This document shows positions 15,819 through 24,422 of a stretch of DNA of 25,262 nucleotides, piece after piece. Source of the stretch: Ignavibacteriales bacterium (GTDB lineage: Bacteria > Bacteroidota > Ignavibacteria > Ignavibacteriales > Melioribacteraceae); contig QYQI01000117.1 of assembly GCA_007280825.1 (NCBI GenBank), positions 1-25,262 of the forward strand, in the 5' to 3' direction. A program made the position numbers and the translations under genes. Position 1 is the first letter of the stretch; every line of letters begins with the position of its first letter. A model generated the notes under the pieces. It made no database searches. It was not told the origin of the DNA and saw only the letters and a program-made list of their open reading frames with translations.

Positions 15819-18800
15819 TTATTTCATCAAGATCATTTTCTTGGAAACATTTACATTGTTTCCGCTCAACTTGTAGATGTACATACCGCTTGCAAGTCTG
15901 CTTGCATCGAAAGTTACTTTGTGTAATCCGGATGCTAATTCACTTTCAACTAAGTTAGCTACTTCTTGACCGAGTGTGTTGTAAACTTTCAACGAATACA
16001 TTCCAGCATTTGGAACCACGAATTCAATATTTGTAGATGGATTAAACGGGTTCGGATAGTTCTGGGAAAGTTTATATTCCGTCGGTGCTGCAAAATTATC
16101 TCCAACGCCTGTAGCGCTATTGCTTCCTGAGATCTTATAAACTTGACCTTCTTTTGTTCCAACATAAACATCATCAGAACTTGGGTTAACCATCATTGCG
16201 CTTACACCATATCCGCTCATTCCAAGAGATGTCCATGTGTTGCCATTATCAGAAGACATATAAACACCGTTTGTTAGAGAACTGACATAGATCTTGCCGC
16301 TCAAGTCAACCGACATTGAATAAACAAATGTTACGCTAAGAGATGCAACTTTTGTAAAACTCAAACCGCCGTCTGTTGATTTGTATAAACCGTCGCCGTA
16401 AGTTCCCGCAAATACTGTTGTAGATGTTGAAGCCATAGACCAGATCACACTATAACCGCATGTTAATTTATTCCAGTTGGTTCCGTCTGTGCATTTGAAT
16501 ACTCCGCCTCCAGCAGTTCCGGCAAATATGTTTCCGTTACTTGTTATGGTAAGAGCTTGAATTGCTAAGAATCCACCGAAACCATTATTGATTTGTGTCC
16601 ATGTTGTACCTAAGTCTGTTGATTTGTAAACTCCAAATCCCCATGTACCGGCATACAATATTCCGTTGTAAGAAACGAGAGCATGAATGTCTTTACCTGA
16701 AAGACTTGTTAATATCCAAGCAGAGCCGTTGAATTTATAAACGCCTTTTTCTGTTGCTGCGAATATTACACCACCGCTGATATTAAGAGACCAGATGAAG
16801 GATACATTCATTCCAGTGTTGATAACAATCCAATTCTTTCCGCCATCGGTTGATTTGTAAATCTTTCCGCCCCATGTTCCAGCGTAGATATATCCATTGC
16901 TGCCGTACGCGAGCGAGTAAATTATTTCACCTTGTCCGAACGAGCAAATGTTTGTCCATGTTCCGCCGTTATTACCATTGCCATTATTGCCACCAGTAGT
17001 ATTTGTAATTGTAATAGTTGCGCTTGATGTATTATTGTTCGGATTAGGATCAGGTGTTGAACAAGCAGAAATGGTTGCAACGTTTGTGATGTTCTTATCG
17101 AAAGGAATATGTCCGCCAAACATTGCATAGTTAAACTGACCACTGCCCGTGAGCGAATAGCAAATCATTTGGCCATTTATAACACCGCTGATAAAGTTTA
17201 CCGCTGCGAATGGTGCAAGAGCAGAACCCTTTATATCAATGCCCGATATTGTTAATGTTGTTGCTTGATAGAAATTATAAAGTACGTTAGTAATTGCTGT
17301 TCCGTTAACTGTAAGTCCGCCTGTCCAACTTAAAGATGTTCCGCTGATGTTAACAAGCACTACTGAACCATTAGGAACGTTGATTGTTATATTATTTGCA
17401 GATGATAAACTGGTTCCGCTTACAGAGAAAACATTTAAGAACGGATCAGATCCGGTTAATGTTAATCCACCGTACTGAAATGATGTTGTTCCGTTTACAG
17501 TGTAACTGGAAAGTGTTGTTGATAAACTTTGCAAATAAGATTTTGCTGCAGCAAAGTTTATAGGATTATCATGGCGCAATGTTCCGCCTGTAATACTAAC
17601 TGGTAATTGCGGAAGATTTGTTGCATGTCGGTAAACGACATTTCCATTATAGATAGCGCCGCTAATATATGTTAGATCACGACCAACAATTAATACATCG
17701 CCGCTACCAGCAGGGAGTTGATCGCCAATACTATAGTTAGCGAAGTAAGCATCGCGACCTACGGCAACTTTACCTTGAGTATCAGAAGAAGGTTGATTTG
17801 CATCTTCGATAACAAATAAGTTATAATCTTTTGCAGTACCAAGATCGAATGCGGAATTGTTAACCTGTCCGCAATCAACTTTTACTTTTATAGTTAATGT
17901 AGCAAAAGCTCCGCTTGCAAGTGTTCCAACATTCCAAATTCCTGTAGTTGAGTTATATGAACCCTGAGATGCAGTACTTGATACATAATTCAAACCGTTC
18001 GGTAATAAATCTGTTACTTCAATACTGGAAGAAGAATTTGGTCCTAAGTTGGTAACTTTAATAGTGAAATTAACATTATCATCGCATTGAGGAGTTGGAT
18101 TATCAACAGTCTTTTCAATTTTTATATCTGCTTTTTGGTCACATATAACATTTACAGTCCAGCTGCTTTCATCAATTACGGTCGCAGAACCATCAACCGG
18201 ATGTCCTTCCGCGCGTACTGTGTTTACCAATTGTCCGCAATCTTGATCACTTGTCAAATAAGTCATTGTAAATGTTGTTGACTGATGAGGGTCGAGAATG
18301 TCTATGTGATTAATTAAATGGTTTCCGGTTTTATTCAACATTGCATCAAATATATCGATACCACCGTGCAATTGAATATCTCCGCAGTTTTCTACTAAGA
18401 ACGAGTAAGTTATTGTTTCGCCTTTGTTGTATGATTGTTTGTCCGATGACTTTGTAATGCTAACACAAGTTTTATAGTAACCGAAATTGATTGATAAATT
18501 ATCATTACAATTTAGAGTTGTATTTACTGAAGCACTATTTTTTGTGTACCATTTTACTTGAGTAGTATTGAAGAATACTCCGCCAGAAGCAAAATTAGAA
18601 GCGGCCAAACGAACTATGTAAGTTCCGTTAACCAAATTCGGGAACGAATAATGACCGTTAACATCTGTAGTAGCAGCACCAAGAACGGTTGTGCCTTGAA
18701 CTAATTCAACAACAGCACCAGCAATACCGGGCTCGCCTGAATCTTTAGTTCCATTAACATTAAGATCACGATAAACATAACTGCCTACTGTACTTTTGCA

Positions 18801-20900
18801 TGGAGGAGTACAATCAACCGCAACAGTAACACTTGTTTCAGCAATAACAGTAGCAGAACCATCAACAGGATGTCCTTCTGCACGAACTGTATTTTTTAGA
18901 TTTCCGCAATCAGCCGCTTTCACTGTGTATTTAGTGTTGGCAACTGGAATCACAAATGTCTGATTAGGATCAATTAAATTGATATGATATGCAGTAGTTC
19001 CCCAGAGTAAATTATCAAATACATCAACACCGCCACTAAGCCGAATATCTCCGCAGTTTTCAACAGTGATTGTGTAAGTTACTATATCACCGACGTTATA
19101 GGTGGTTTTATCCGCTGTTTTAGTAATTCCAACACAAGTTTTATAATAACCAAAATTGATAGAGAGATTATCATTACAATTTAGAGTTGTATTTACCGAA
19201 GCACTATTTTTTGTGTACCATTTTACTTGAGTAGTATTGAAGAATACTCCGCCCGAAACAAAATTAGAAGCTGCTAAACGAACAGTATAAGCGCCATTAA
19301 CTAAATTCGGGAAAGAATAATGACCGTTAACATCTGTAGTAGCAGTACCAAGAACGGTTGTGCCTTGAACTAATTCAACAACAGCACCAGCAATACCGGG
19401 CTCGCCGGAATCTTTTGTGCCGTTAACATTAAGATCACGATAAACATAACTGCCTACTGTACTTTTGCATGGAGTGACAGAACAAGTAAGAAACCCTTTG
19501 TCAACTGTTCCGTTATCAAAATTTTCGTTGATTGCTGTAGCAGCATCATTATATTGAGAAAATGTATAGCCGCTTAAAGAACCGCCGCCGACAGCTTGTT
19601 CAGCCAACGATAAGAATGCATTTACTGTCATTCCGGTAAATGGTCCGGTTGCGATTGCAAGAGCACCAAGATCAGTAGAGTTGGTTCCAATCTTACCGGC
19701 AGCATTGTATGCTACATTTAATTTTAATGCAACTAACTGTCCGGCCAAGACTCCGGCACTTGTAGAAGTTGCGTCGGTATAATTTTGTGTGAAAGCACCG
19801 GCAGTCCCACCTTGTGGTAAGAAATTTTTTACTGCAGTTGCTGTTGTTAATGTTAATTTATATGTGTTTCCAATTACAAATCCAGACGGAAATACTGTGC
19901 TGAAATATAAATCTCTTATCTTACCTGGTGTGCTATTAGAAGGACTTCCCCATCCGCCTTGAGTAAAGGTTGTAAATCCATTAAGATCGCATTGACCTGT
20001 AGCTATGTACCATTTAACTGTTGCGGTTTCTTCTTTCATATCAAATGCAGGTGTTGCTAAAACTAATTTTTGTTTTTGATTTGTTCCCGCCTTGTATACA
20101 TATCTCGTTCCCTGTGGTATTGCAACATTAGCTTTTACTTTAATCGTTGCGGTACCAGTACCACTATATGTTAAAGTAATTGGCCCTACGTGACCACTTG
20201 CATTTGTTGTTCCGGAAGCAGTGCTTAAAACTCCTATTGTTGATGAAATAGTAACAGCAAGTCCAGAAATAGGATTTCCGTTTAGATCCAAAGCATAAAT
20301 ATCAAAAGTTGCATTTGTTCCTTGTGCTAAAGATTGAGATGAAGGAAGCACTAAAAGTGATTGTAATGGAACAACATTGCCGTGATTTATATTTGCATCT
20401 GCAACAATTGCAATAGCTCTGTTTTTAATTTCATTTGCCCCGGAAATCTCATTGAGATCAGCATTGTCACTAAAATGCCAGATAGCAAATTGAATAGCGG
20501 CAGCTTCTTTGTTAACATCGGAGAGCTCTCCTGCATAACCAGATTTAAACGGAAAATAATTATTGAGTATGTAAGTTATTTCTGATGGTGTACTACCCTC
20601 ATCCCAATAATCTTCGTTTCTCGCTAAGTGTGTGTTGATATCAATGCAGTAAAATTTTGTACTTACAGAATTAAGAGTTCCCAAAAACAACCCGGCGAAG
20701 TATGTGTCTCGTACATTAGTATATGGATTCAAAAAATTTACGCCGGTACCCTCAGCATTACTTGAGCTAACTTGTGCAATGCTGGTATGATCTTGCACCT
20801 TGGATAAAAATTTACTCTGTGCAGATACATTTGTTGACAAACCGTAAATAAGTGATATAAAAACGATCACTCTCAATAACAGTTTAGTATACATTTTCAC
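15819..20900 (-). CDS. giant T9SS surface protein with N-terminal thioester (TQXA/TED-like) adhesin domain
   Basis: 1693 residues. Signal peptide to Ala27. About 60-155: a TQXA/thioester-like domain, with KFYCIDINTH (Cys85), EITYILNNYFP and AAAIQFAIWHFSDN (Gln137, Trp141). In Gram-positive homologues such Cys and Gln form an internal thioester that bonds covalently to host or surface ligands. About 180-260: an Ig/Big-1-like fold. About 480-586 and 703-809: two nearly identical SdrD-B-like domains with the calcium-loop pattern DLNVNGTKDSGE. About 590-697 and 813-920: DUF11-like domains. About 922-1300: a DUF11 domain split by a choice-of-anchor A domain (about 1017-1266; DTQGKVAVGRDAYFANYSIG). 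About 1314-1600: a BNR-like propeller (STDGGKNW, STDLGTTW, SSDNGNTW). 1609-1693: T9SS type A sorting domain (NYPNPFNPSTNIEF to the terminal MILMK). GTG at 20900 lies 7 nt after AGGAG; ATG at 20894 is the alternative start. Likely a surface adhesin. Confidence 0.9.
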   Translation of the reverse strand: MKMYTKLLLRVIVFISLIYGLSTNVSAQSKFLSKVQDHTSIAQVSSSNAEGTGVNFLNPYTNVRDTYFAGLFLGTLNSVSTKFYCIDINTHLARNEDYWDEGSTPSEITYILNNYFPFKSGYAGELSDVNKEAAAIQFAIWHFSDNADLNEISGANEIKNRAIAIVADANINHGNVVPLQSLLVLPSSQSLAQGTNATFDIYALDLNGNPISGLAVTISSTIGVLSTASGTTNASGHVGPITLTYSGTGTATIKVKANVAIPQGTRYVYKAGTNQKQKLVLATPAFDMKEETATVKWYIATGQCDLNGFTTFTQGGWGSPSNSTPGKIRDLYFSTVFPSGFVIGNTYKLTLTTATAVKNFLPQGGTAGAFTQNYTDATSTSAGVLAGQLVALKLNVAYNAAGKIGTNSTDLGALAIATGPFTGMTVNAFLSLAEQAVGGGSLSGYTFSQYNDAATAINENFDNGTVDKGFLTCSVTPCKSTVGSYVYRDLNVNGTKDSGEPGIAGAVVELVQGTTVLGTATTDVNGHYSFPNLVNGAYTVRLAASNFVSGGVFFNTTQVKWYTKNSASVNTTLNCNDNLSINFGYYKTCVGITKTADKTTYNVGDIVTYTITVENCGDIRLSGGVDVFDNLLWGTTAYHINLIDPNQTFVIPVANTKYTVKAADCGNLKNTVRAEGHPVDGSATVIAETSVTVAVDCTPPCKSTVGSYVYRDLNVNGTKDSGEPGIAGAVVELVQGTTVLGAATTDVNGHYSFPNLVNGTYIVRLAASNFASGGVFFNTTQVKWYTKNSASVNTTLNCNDNLSINFGYYKTCVSITKSSDKQSYNKGETITYSFLVENCGDIQLHGGIDIFDAMLNKTGNHLINHIDILDPHQSTTFTMTYLTSDQDCGQLVNTVRAEGHPVDGSATVIDESSWTVNVICDQKADIKIEKTVDNPTPQCDDNVNFTIKVTNLGPNSSSSIEVTDLLPNGLNYVSSTASQGSYNSTTGIWNVGTLASGAFATLTIKVKVDCGQVNNSAFDLGTAKDYNLFVIEDANQPSSDTQGKVAVGRDAYFANYSIGDQLPAGSGDVLIVGRDLTYISGAIYNGNVVYRHATNLPQLPVSITGGTLRHDNPINFAAAKSYLQSLSTTLSSYTVNGTTSFQYGGLTLTGSDPFLNVFSVSGTSLSSANNITINVPNGSVVLVNISGTSLSWTGGLTVNGTAITNVLYNFYQATTLTISGIDIKGSALAPFAAVNFISGVINGQMICYSLTGSGQFNYAMFGGHIPFDKNITNVATISACSTPDPNPNNNTSSATITITNTTGGNNGNGNNGGTWTNICSFGQGEIIYSLAYGSNGYIYAGTWGGKIYKSTDGGKNWIVINTGMNVSFIWSLNISGGVIFAATEKGVYKFNGSAWILTSLSGKDIHALVSYNGILYAGTWGFGVYKSTDLGTTWTQINNGFGGFLAIQALTITSNGNIFAGTAGGGVFKCTDGTNWNKLTCGYSVIWSMASTSTTVFAGTYGDGLYKSTDGGLSFTKVASLSVTFVYSMSVDLSGKIYVSSLTNGVYMSSDNGNTWTSLGMSGYGVSAMMVNPSSDDVYVGTKEGQVYKISGSNSATGVGDNFAAPTEYKLSQNYPNPFNPSTNIEFVVPNAGMYSLKVYNTLGQEVANLVESELASGLHKVTFDASRLASGMYIYKLSGNNVNVSKKMILMK
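18462..18807 (-). repeat. internal duplication, copy nearer the C-terminus
   Basis: Direct repeat of 19131-19476 at an offset of exactly 669 bp (223 codons), with roughly nine of ten bases identical, encoding the second SdrD-B-like domain (about residues 702-810). High DNA identity points to a recent duplication or ongoing gene conversion. Confidence 0.9.
19131..19476 (-). repeat. internal duplication, copy nearer the N-terminus
   Basis: Partner of 18462-18807, encoding the first SdrD-B-like domain (about residues 479-587). The DUF11-like domains that follow each copy are clearly related in protein but much more diverged in DNA, so the two halves of the 223-residue unit have changed at different rates. 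Confidence 0.9.
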
Positions 20901-21485
20901 TTTCTTTCTCCTAAGGTTATTCTTTTAAGTGGTAAGTAAAGGGCAAGACGAATGCCATAGGAAAACCCATTTTTTCGATTAAAAACAAAACCTTTCTGTT
21001 TTTTTTTAATCAGAATTGTTTCAAAATGATATGGTTCGAAGAAAGTGAGCCAAATAAAAAACGTTAAAAACGGGTTTCTTTTATATAAATTAATTTTTGA
21101 CTTTGTTGTGTAAGCAGGATAAAATAGTTGGTTTCAAAGCGAAGGAATTATTAACGGGGTTCGTTATAGCACGATTGCTTTACAAATCTTATCCCATTCT
21201 CAATTTGAATCTGTAATTGTAAAATTATCAATAAAAATATTCAGCAAAGATTAATTACAAATTGTTTTATCAAACGAAAAGGAAATCTTCAAGTAGTAAA
21301 TTTTATATTAATATTATTCTCAAAATCTTGTAAAAAAACTTATGTTGGTAATAACTTGAAAAAGAATAAGATCGTTCCTAAAAATCTACTTTTAACATGC
21401 TCGTTTGGAATCTTAATTTTATTGAGTAAATTGTTGAAAGAAATTCTGATCAAAGTATTAACTTTTTCTATCCCACCAAAAGGGC
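20901..21485. other. 585-bp divergent intergenic region
   Basis: Very AT-rich spacer between the minus-strand surface-protein gene and the plus-strand response-regulator operon, so it should hold both promoters. For the surface protein there is TTTG on the minus strand at 21054-21051 with an imperfect -7 region about 19 nt on, and an AT-rich 9-bp inverted repeat (GATTAAAAA 20977-20985, TTTTTAATC 21003-21011) would lie in its leader. AGGAG precedes the GTG start. No gene or RNA family was recognised. Confidence 0.5.
21404..21434 (+). promoter_or_regulatory. possible promoter of the response-regulator operon
   Basis: TTTG (21404-21407), exactly 19 nt, then TAAATTGT (21427-21434), which matches the TAnnTTTG element only in part. 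Position, about 50 nt before the ATG at 21486, is suitable. Weak evidence. Confidence 0.3.
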
Positions 21486-21863
21486 ATGGCCACAAACAAA
21501 AAGAATATTGTTGTAATTGAAGATGACGAAGGAATTACTCGTTTAATCAAATTCAAACTTGAAAAAGAAGGTTACGAGGTTAAAAGCTTTTTGAACGGCG
21601 AAAAAGTAATTGAGTATCTTGTTCGAAGCCGACCTGCATTAATAATATCAGACGTTATGATGCCGGTTATTGATGGGCTAACTCTTCTTAAAGAAATTAA
21701 AGCCGATTCCAGAATTTCTGATATTCCGGTAATTATGTTGTCTACGCATTCACACGAAAGTACTGTGCTTGAGTGTTTAAGAGCAGGAGCGACAGATTAT
21801 GTTACCAAGCCCTTCTCGACAACAGAACTTTTATTGAGAATTGAAAAAACACTTCTTAAGTAA
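21486..21863 (+). CDS. single-domain response regulator (CheY-like receiver)
   Basis: A 125-residue protein consisting only of a receiver domain, with no output domain. All phosphorylation-site residues are present: acidic pair Asp13/Asp14 (VIEDDEG), phospho-acceptor Asp56 (ISDVMMP), Thr86 (MLSTHS) and Lys108 followed by Pro (VTKPF). It would be phosphorylated by a histidine kinase not encoded in this window and act by protein contact. It is the first gene of an apparent operon; the HEAT-repeat gene starts 60 nt after it, so it probably controls the polymer-synthesis machinery encoded downstream after translation rather than acting on DNA; this is inference. AAAGGG directly precedes the ATG. 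Confidence 0.92.
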   Translation: MATNKKNIVVIEDDEGITRLIKFKLEKEGYEVKSFLNGEKVIEYLVRSRPALIISDVMMPVIDGLTLLKEIKADSRISDIPVIMLSTHSHESTVLECLRAGATDYVTKPFSTTELLLRIEKTLLK

Positions 21864-21923
21864 TCAAATCTCTTTTATTATATTTATAACTATCTGTTAT
21901 TAACAAATTAGATCGGATATTTA

Positions 21924-22991
21924 TTGTCTACCGGTTACAATTTTTATATACTAATAGCCCTGTTCACACTATTGCTGTTTGCATACTTTTTTATGGCATG
22001 TATTTTCTTGCTTAGGTTGGCAAGCTTTCTGAAAACAAGACGGCAGGAAAAATTCATCTCGAAATGGCAAGATCACATTTTTAACTATCTTTATTCAACC
22101 GAGGACCCGCAAAACCTTATATCCAGAATTCCAAAATCGAAATACAAATATTTATTTTCTTATTTAAGAACATTTTTATTTAATCTAAAAGGAGAAGACC
22201 TAAACCGGCTTAAGCAATTAATAACCGAAACAAGTCTGCGGGAATATTTTTTCAACAAACTTGATAAACTAAGCATAAAGAATAAAGTTGAAGCAAGTTA
22301 TTTTTTAAGGTATATCAATACCGAAGAGACTGTTAATTTACTGGTAAAAAAATTACACTCATCCAACAAGTTGATATTTAGAACAACCGTAGAAAGTCTT
22401 GCCTATCTTAATGCATACGAAAAAATTAATCTCATAATAGATATTGCTAAAAAAAGAAAGAACTTAACCAGCGACAGTATTTTGTCAATAATTCTAAGGT
22501 TCGATAAATCAATATGCCCAATATTGACAGAAAGACTAGACACAGAAAAATCAGCACACATTCTTCTTGTAATAATTACGGTTTTGTGGCACTTTAAATA
22601 TGCCGAAGCTCTTAAGAAGGTTTTAAGCATTTTATTTTTTAGCGGCGATAAGTATTTGATCATTGAATCGTTAAGATATTTGGGAGAAGTTGAAAATTTA
22701 GATTCCGTTAATGCGCTTAGATTTTTCTTAGGACATTCTAAACCGGAAATACGGGTTGCGGCAATAGAAGCTGTGGGAAAAATTGGAGACACATCACTTG
22801 AAGATTACATAATAAGTAAAATGTTAGATCCCGAACTTGAAGTTAAAATTGCTGCAGCGAAAGCAATGTATAAATGCTCTAATAAAAGCGAATACAGACT
22901 GCTGGGATATGCCAAAAATCCGTCGAATCAGATAGAGTCAATAATTGCTCGAAGAATAATTATGGAGAAAAGAATTTTAGAAAATGACTAA
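21924..22991 (+). CDS. membrane-anchored HEAT-repeat protein
   Basis: A 355-residue protein with one N-terminal membrane helix (about 8-32) followed by a cytoplasmic, all-helical region. About 235-340 shows clear HEAT-type repeats, such as IRVAAIEAVGKIGD and VKIAAAKAMYKCSN; earlier helices are more diverged. The start is TTG at 21924: an in-frame stop lies at 21909-21911 and there is no ATG or GTG between, though the ribosome site is poor. It overlaps the glycosyltransferase gene by 8 bp, so coupling is tight. HEAT solenoids are scaffolds; a plausible role is to link the response regulator to the glycosyltransferase at the membrane. That role is inference. Confidence 0.8.
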   Translation: MSTGYNFYILIALFTLLLFAYFFMACIFLLRLASFLKTRRQEKFISKWQDHIFNYLYSTEDPQNLISRIPKSKYKYLFSYLRTFLFNLKGEDLNRLKQLITETSLREYFFNKLDKLSIKNKVEASYFLRYINTEETVNLLVKKLHSSNKLIFRTTVESLAYLNAYEKINLIIDIAKKRKNLTSDSILSIILRFDKSICPILTERLDTEKSAHILLVIITVLWHFKYAEALKKVLSILFFSGDKYLIIESLRYLGEVENLDSVNALRFFLGHSKPEIRVAAIEAVGKIGDTSLEDYIISKMLDPELEVKIAAAKAMYKCSNKSEYRLLGYAKNPSNQIESIIARRIIMEKRILEND

Positions 22992-24390
22992 TGTCTTAAG
23001 AAACATAGTGCAATATTTTAATTACTTTATTTTACTTTATTTTCTTGCTATAGGAAGCATTTACATTCTTCTAAGCTTTCTGTCATTTTATAATTTAAAA
23101 AGGTATTTGAACAACCAAGCGTTTAAGGATCTAAAAGAGGTATTCAAATTAAAAAAATATAAATCGATTTCTTTGATCGTGCCCGCATACAACGAAGAAG
23201 CCGGGATATATAATTCAATTCTTGCACTCTTACAGCTTGAATACCCCGAATATAAAATTATTGTTGTTAATGATGGCTCGAAAGATCAAACGCTAAATAT
23301 TCTAAAAGAAAAATTTAATGCCGTTAAAGTTCCATACCTTCCATTCGATAATATTTCAGCTGAAAAAGTTAACGCGGTTTACATTTGCAAGAACTTCAAA
23401 AATTTGGTGATAGTTGATAAAAAAAATGGCGGCAAAGCAGACGCTATTAATGTTGGAATAAATATCTCCGACAGCGATCTAATAATTGTAGTTGATGCAG
23501 ATTCAATCATTGAAAGAGACAGTTTGCTGAAAATGAGTTACCCTTTCGTTGAAAACGAAAACGTAATTGCTGTCGGCGGAACTGTTCGTATAGCAAACGG
23601 TTGTAAGATTAATAAGGGATATGTAGCCAATGTAGATTTGCCAAAATCATGGCTAGCTAAATTTCAAGTGGTTGAATATATACGAGCGTTTATGTTTGGT
23701 AGAAATGGATTTCAAATAATGGACGGCATATTAATTGTCTCCGGCGCATTTAGTTGTTTTAAAAGAAGTGAATTGATAAAAGTGAACGGATTTCTTAAAG
23801 ATTGTATTGGCGAGGATATGGAAATAATAGTAAGAATGCATCGCATATTACGAAAAGAAAATCCGCATGCGTTAATCTCTTTTATCCCAGATCCGGTTTG
23901 CTGGACAGAAGCACCAGAGAACACAAAAATTTTAGGACTACAAAGAAAACGCTGGCAGAAAGGCACTATCGCAAGTCTTCTACTTCATAAACAATTGTTC
24001 TTTAATCCTCGTTACAGATTATTAGGAATGGTAGTATTCCCATATTTTATATTTTTTGAAATGTTCGGACCCATCATTGAAGCTGTTGGTTATATTATTT
24101 TTTTTATTTCATTATTCTTTGGAATGGTATCGTTGAATTTTGCTCTTGTGTTGTTTTCAGCGGCAATTCTTTACGGGGTTGTTCTTTCGCTCCTTTCAGT
24201 AATTTTAGAAGAGCTAACATTTAGAAGATACGAACGAGTTTCACAGCTTATAGAATTATTCATTATTGCCATATTCGAAAACTTTGGATATAGACAGCTT
24301 ACTACCTGGTACCGTTTTATGGGTTCGTTGGAATATTTTTGGGGAGATAGAAAATGGGGGCACATGGAAAAGAAAGGTTTTTCTTCTTAA
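22984..24390 (+). CDS. processive family 2 glycosyltransferase (PgaC/hyaluronan-synthase-like)
   Basis: A 468-residue inner-membrane enzyme that would polymerise sugars from a nucleotide-sugar donor. N-terminal membrane helix (about 13-35), then a GT-A catalytic domain with SLIVPAYNEE (63-72), NDGS (96-99), DADS (171-174), GED (276-278, catalytic base) and QRKRW (320-324, the Q-x-x-R-W of processive synthases). Several C-terminal membrane helices (about 340-440) would form the export channel. It resembles poly-N-acetylglucosamine and hyaluronan synthases; the sugar cannot be told. The ATG overlaps the end of the HEAT gene, and an LTA-synthase-like gene follows 32 nt downstream. No c-di-GMP (PilZ) domain is visible, so control may come through the receiver/HEAT pair. 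Confidence 0.9.
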   Translation: MTNVLRNIVQYFNYFILLYFLAIGSIYILLSFLSFYNLKRYLNNQAFKDLKEVFKLKKYKSISLIVPAYNEEAGIYNSILALLQLEYPEYKIIVVNDGSKDQTLNILKEKFNAVKVPYLPFDNISAEKVNAVYICKNFKNLVIVDKKNGGKADAINVGINISDSDLIIVVDADSIIERDSLLKMSYPFVENENVIAVGGTVRIANGCKINKGYVANVDLPKSWLAKFQVVEYIRAFMFGRNGFQIMDGILIVSGAFSCFKRSELIKVNGFLKDCIGEDMEIIVRMHRILRKENPHALISFIPDPVCWTEAPENTKILGLQRKRWQKGTIASLLLHKQLFFNPRYRLLGMVVFPYFIFFEMFGPIIEAVGYIIFFISLFFGMVSLNFALVLFSAAILYGVVLSLLSVILEELTFRRYERVSQLIELFIIAIFENFGYRQLTTWYRFMGSLEYFWGDRKWGHMEKKGFSS

Positions 24391-24422
24391 CGAGTCAATT
24401 TAACGAAAGTAGGTTTTAAGAA

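Noticed and set aside
18462..19476. CRISPR-like or IS-derived direct repeat
   Set aside because: Only two long copies, in frame inside one protein and encoding the same SdrD-B-like domain; this is a domain duplication.
20977..21011. Terminator at the AT-rich inverted repeat GATTAAAAA / TTTTTAATC
   Set aside because: The stem is nearly all A-T and lies in the presumed leader of the surface-protein gene rather than after a gene; too weak to call.
22403..22792. 129-residue minus-strand frame
   Set aside because: Antisense to the HEAT-repeat gene, no recognisable protein features; shadow.
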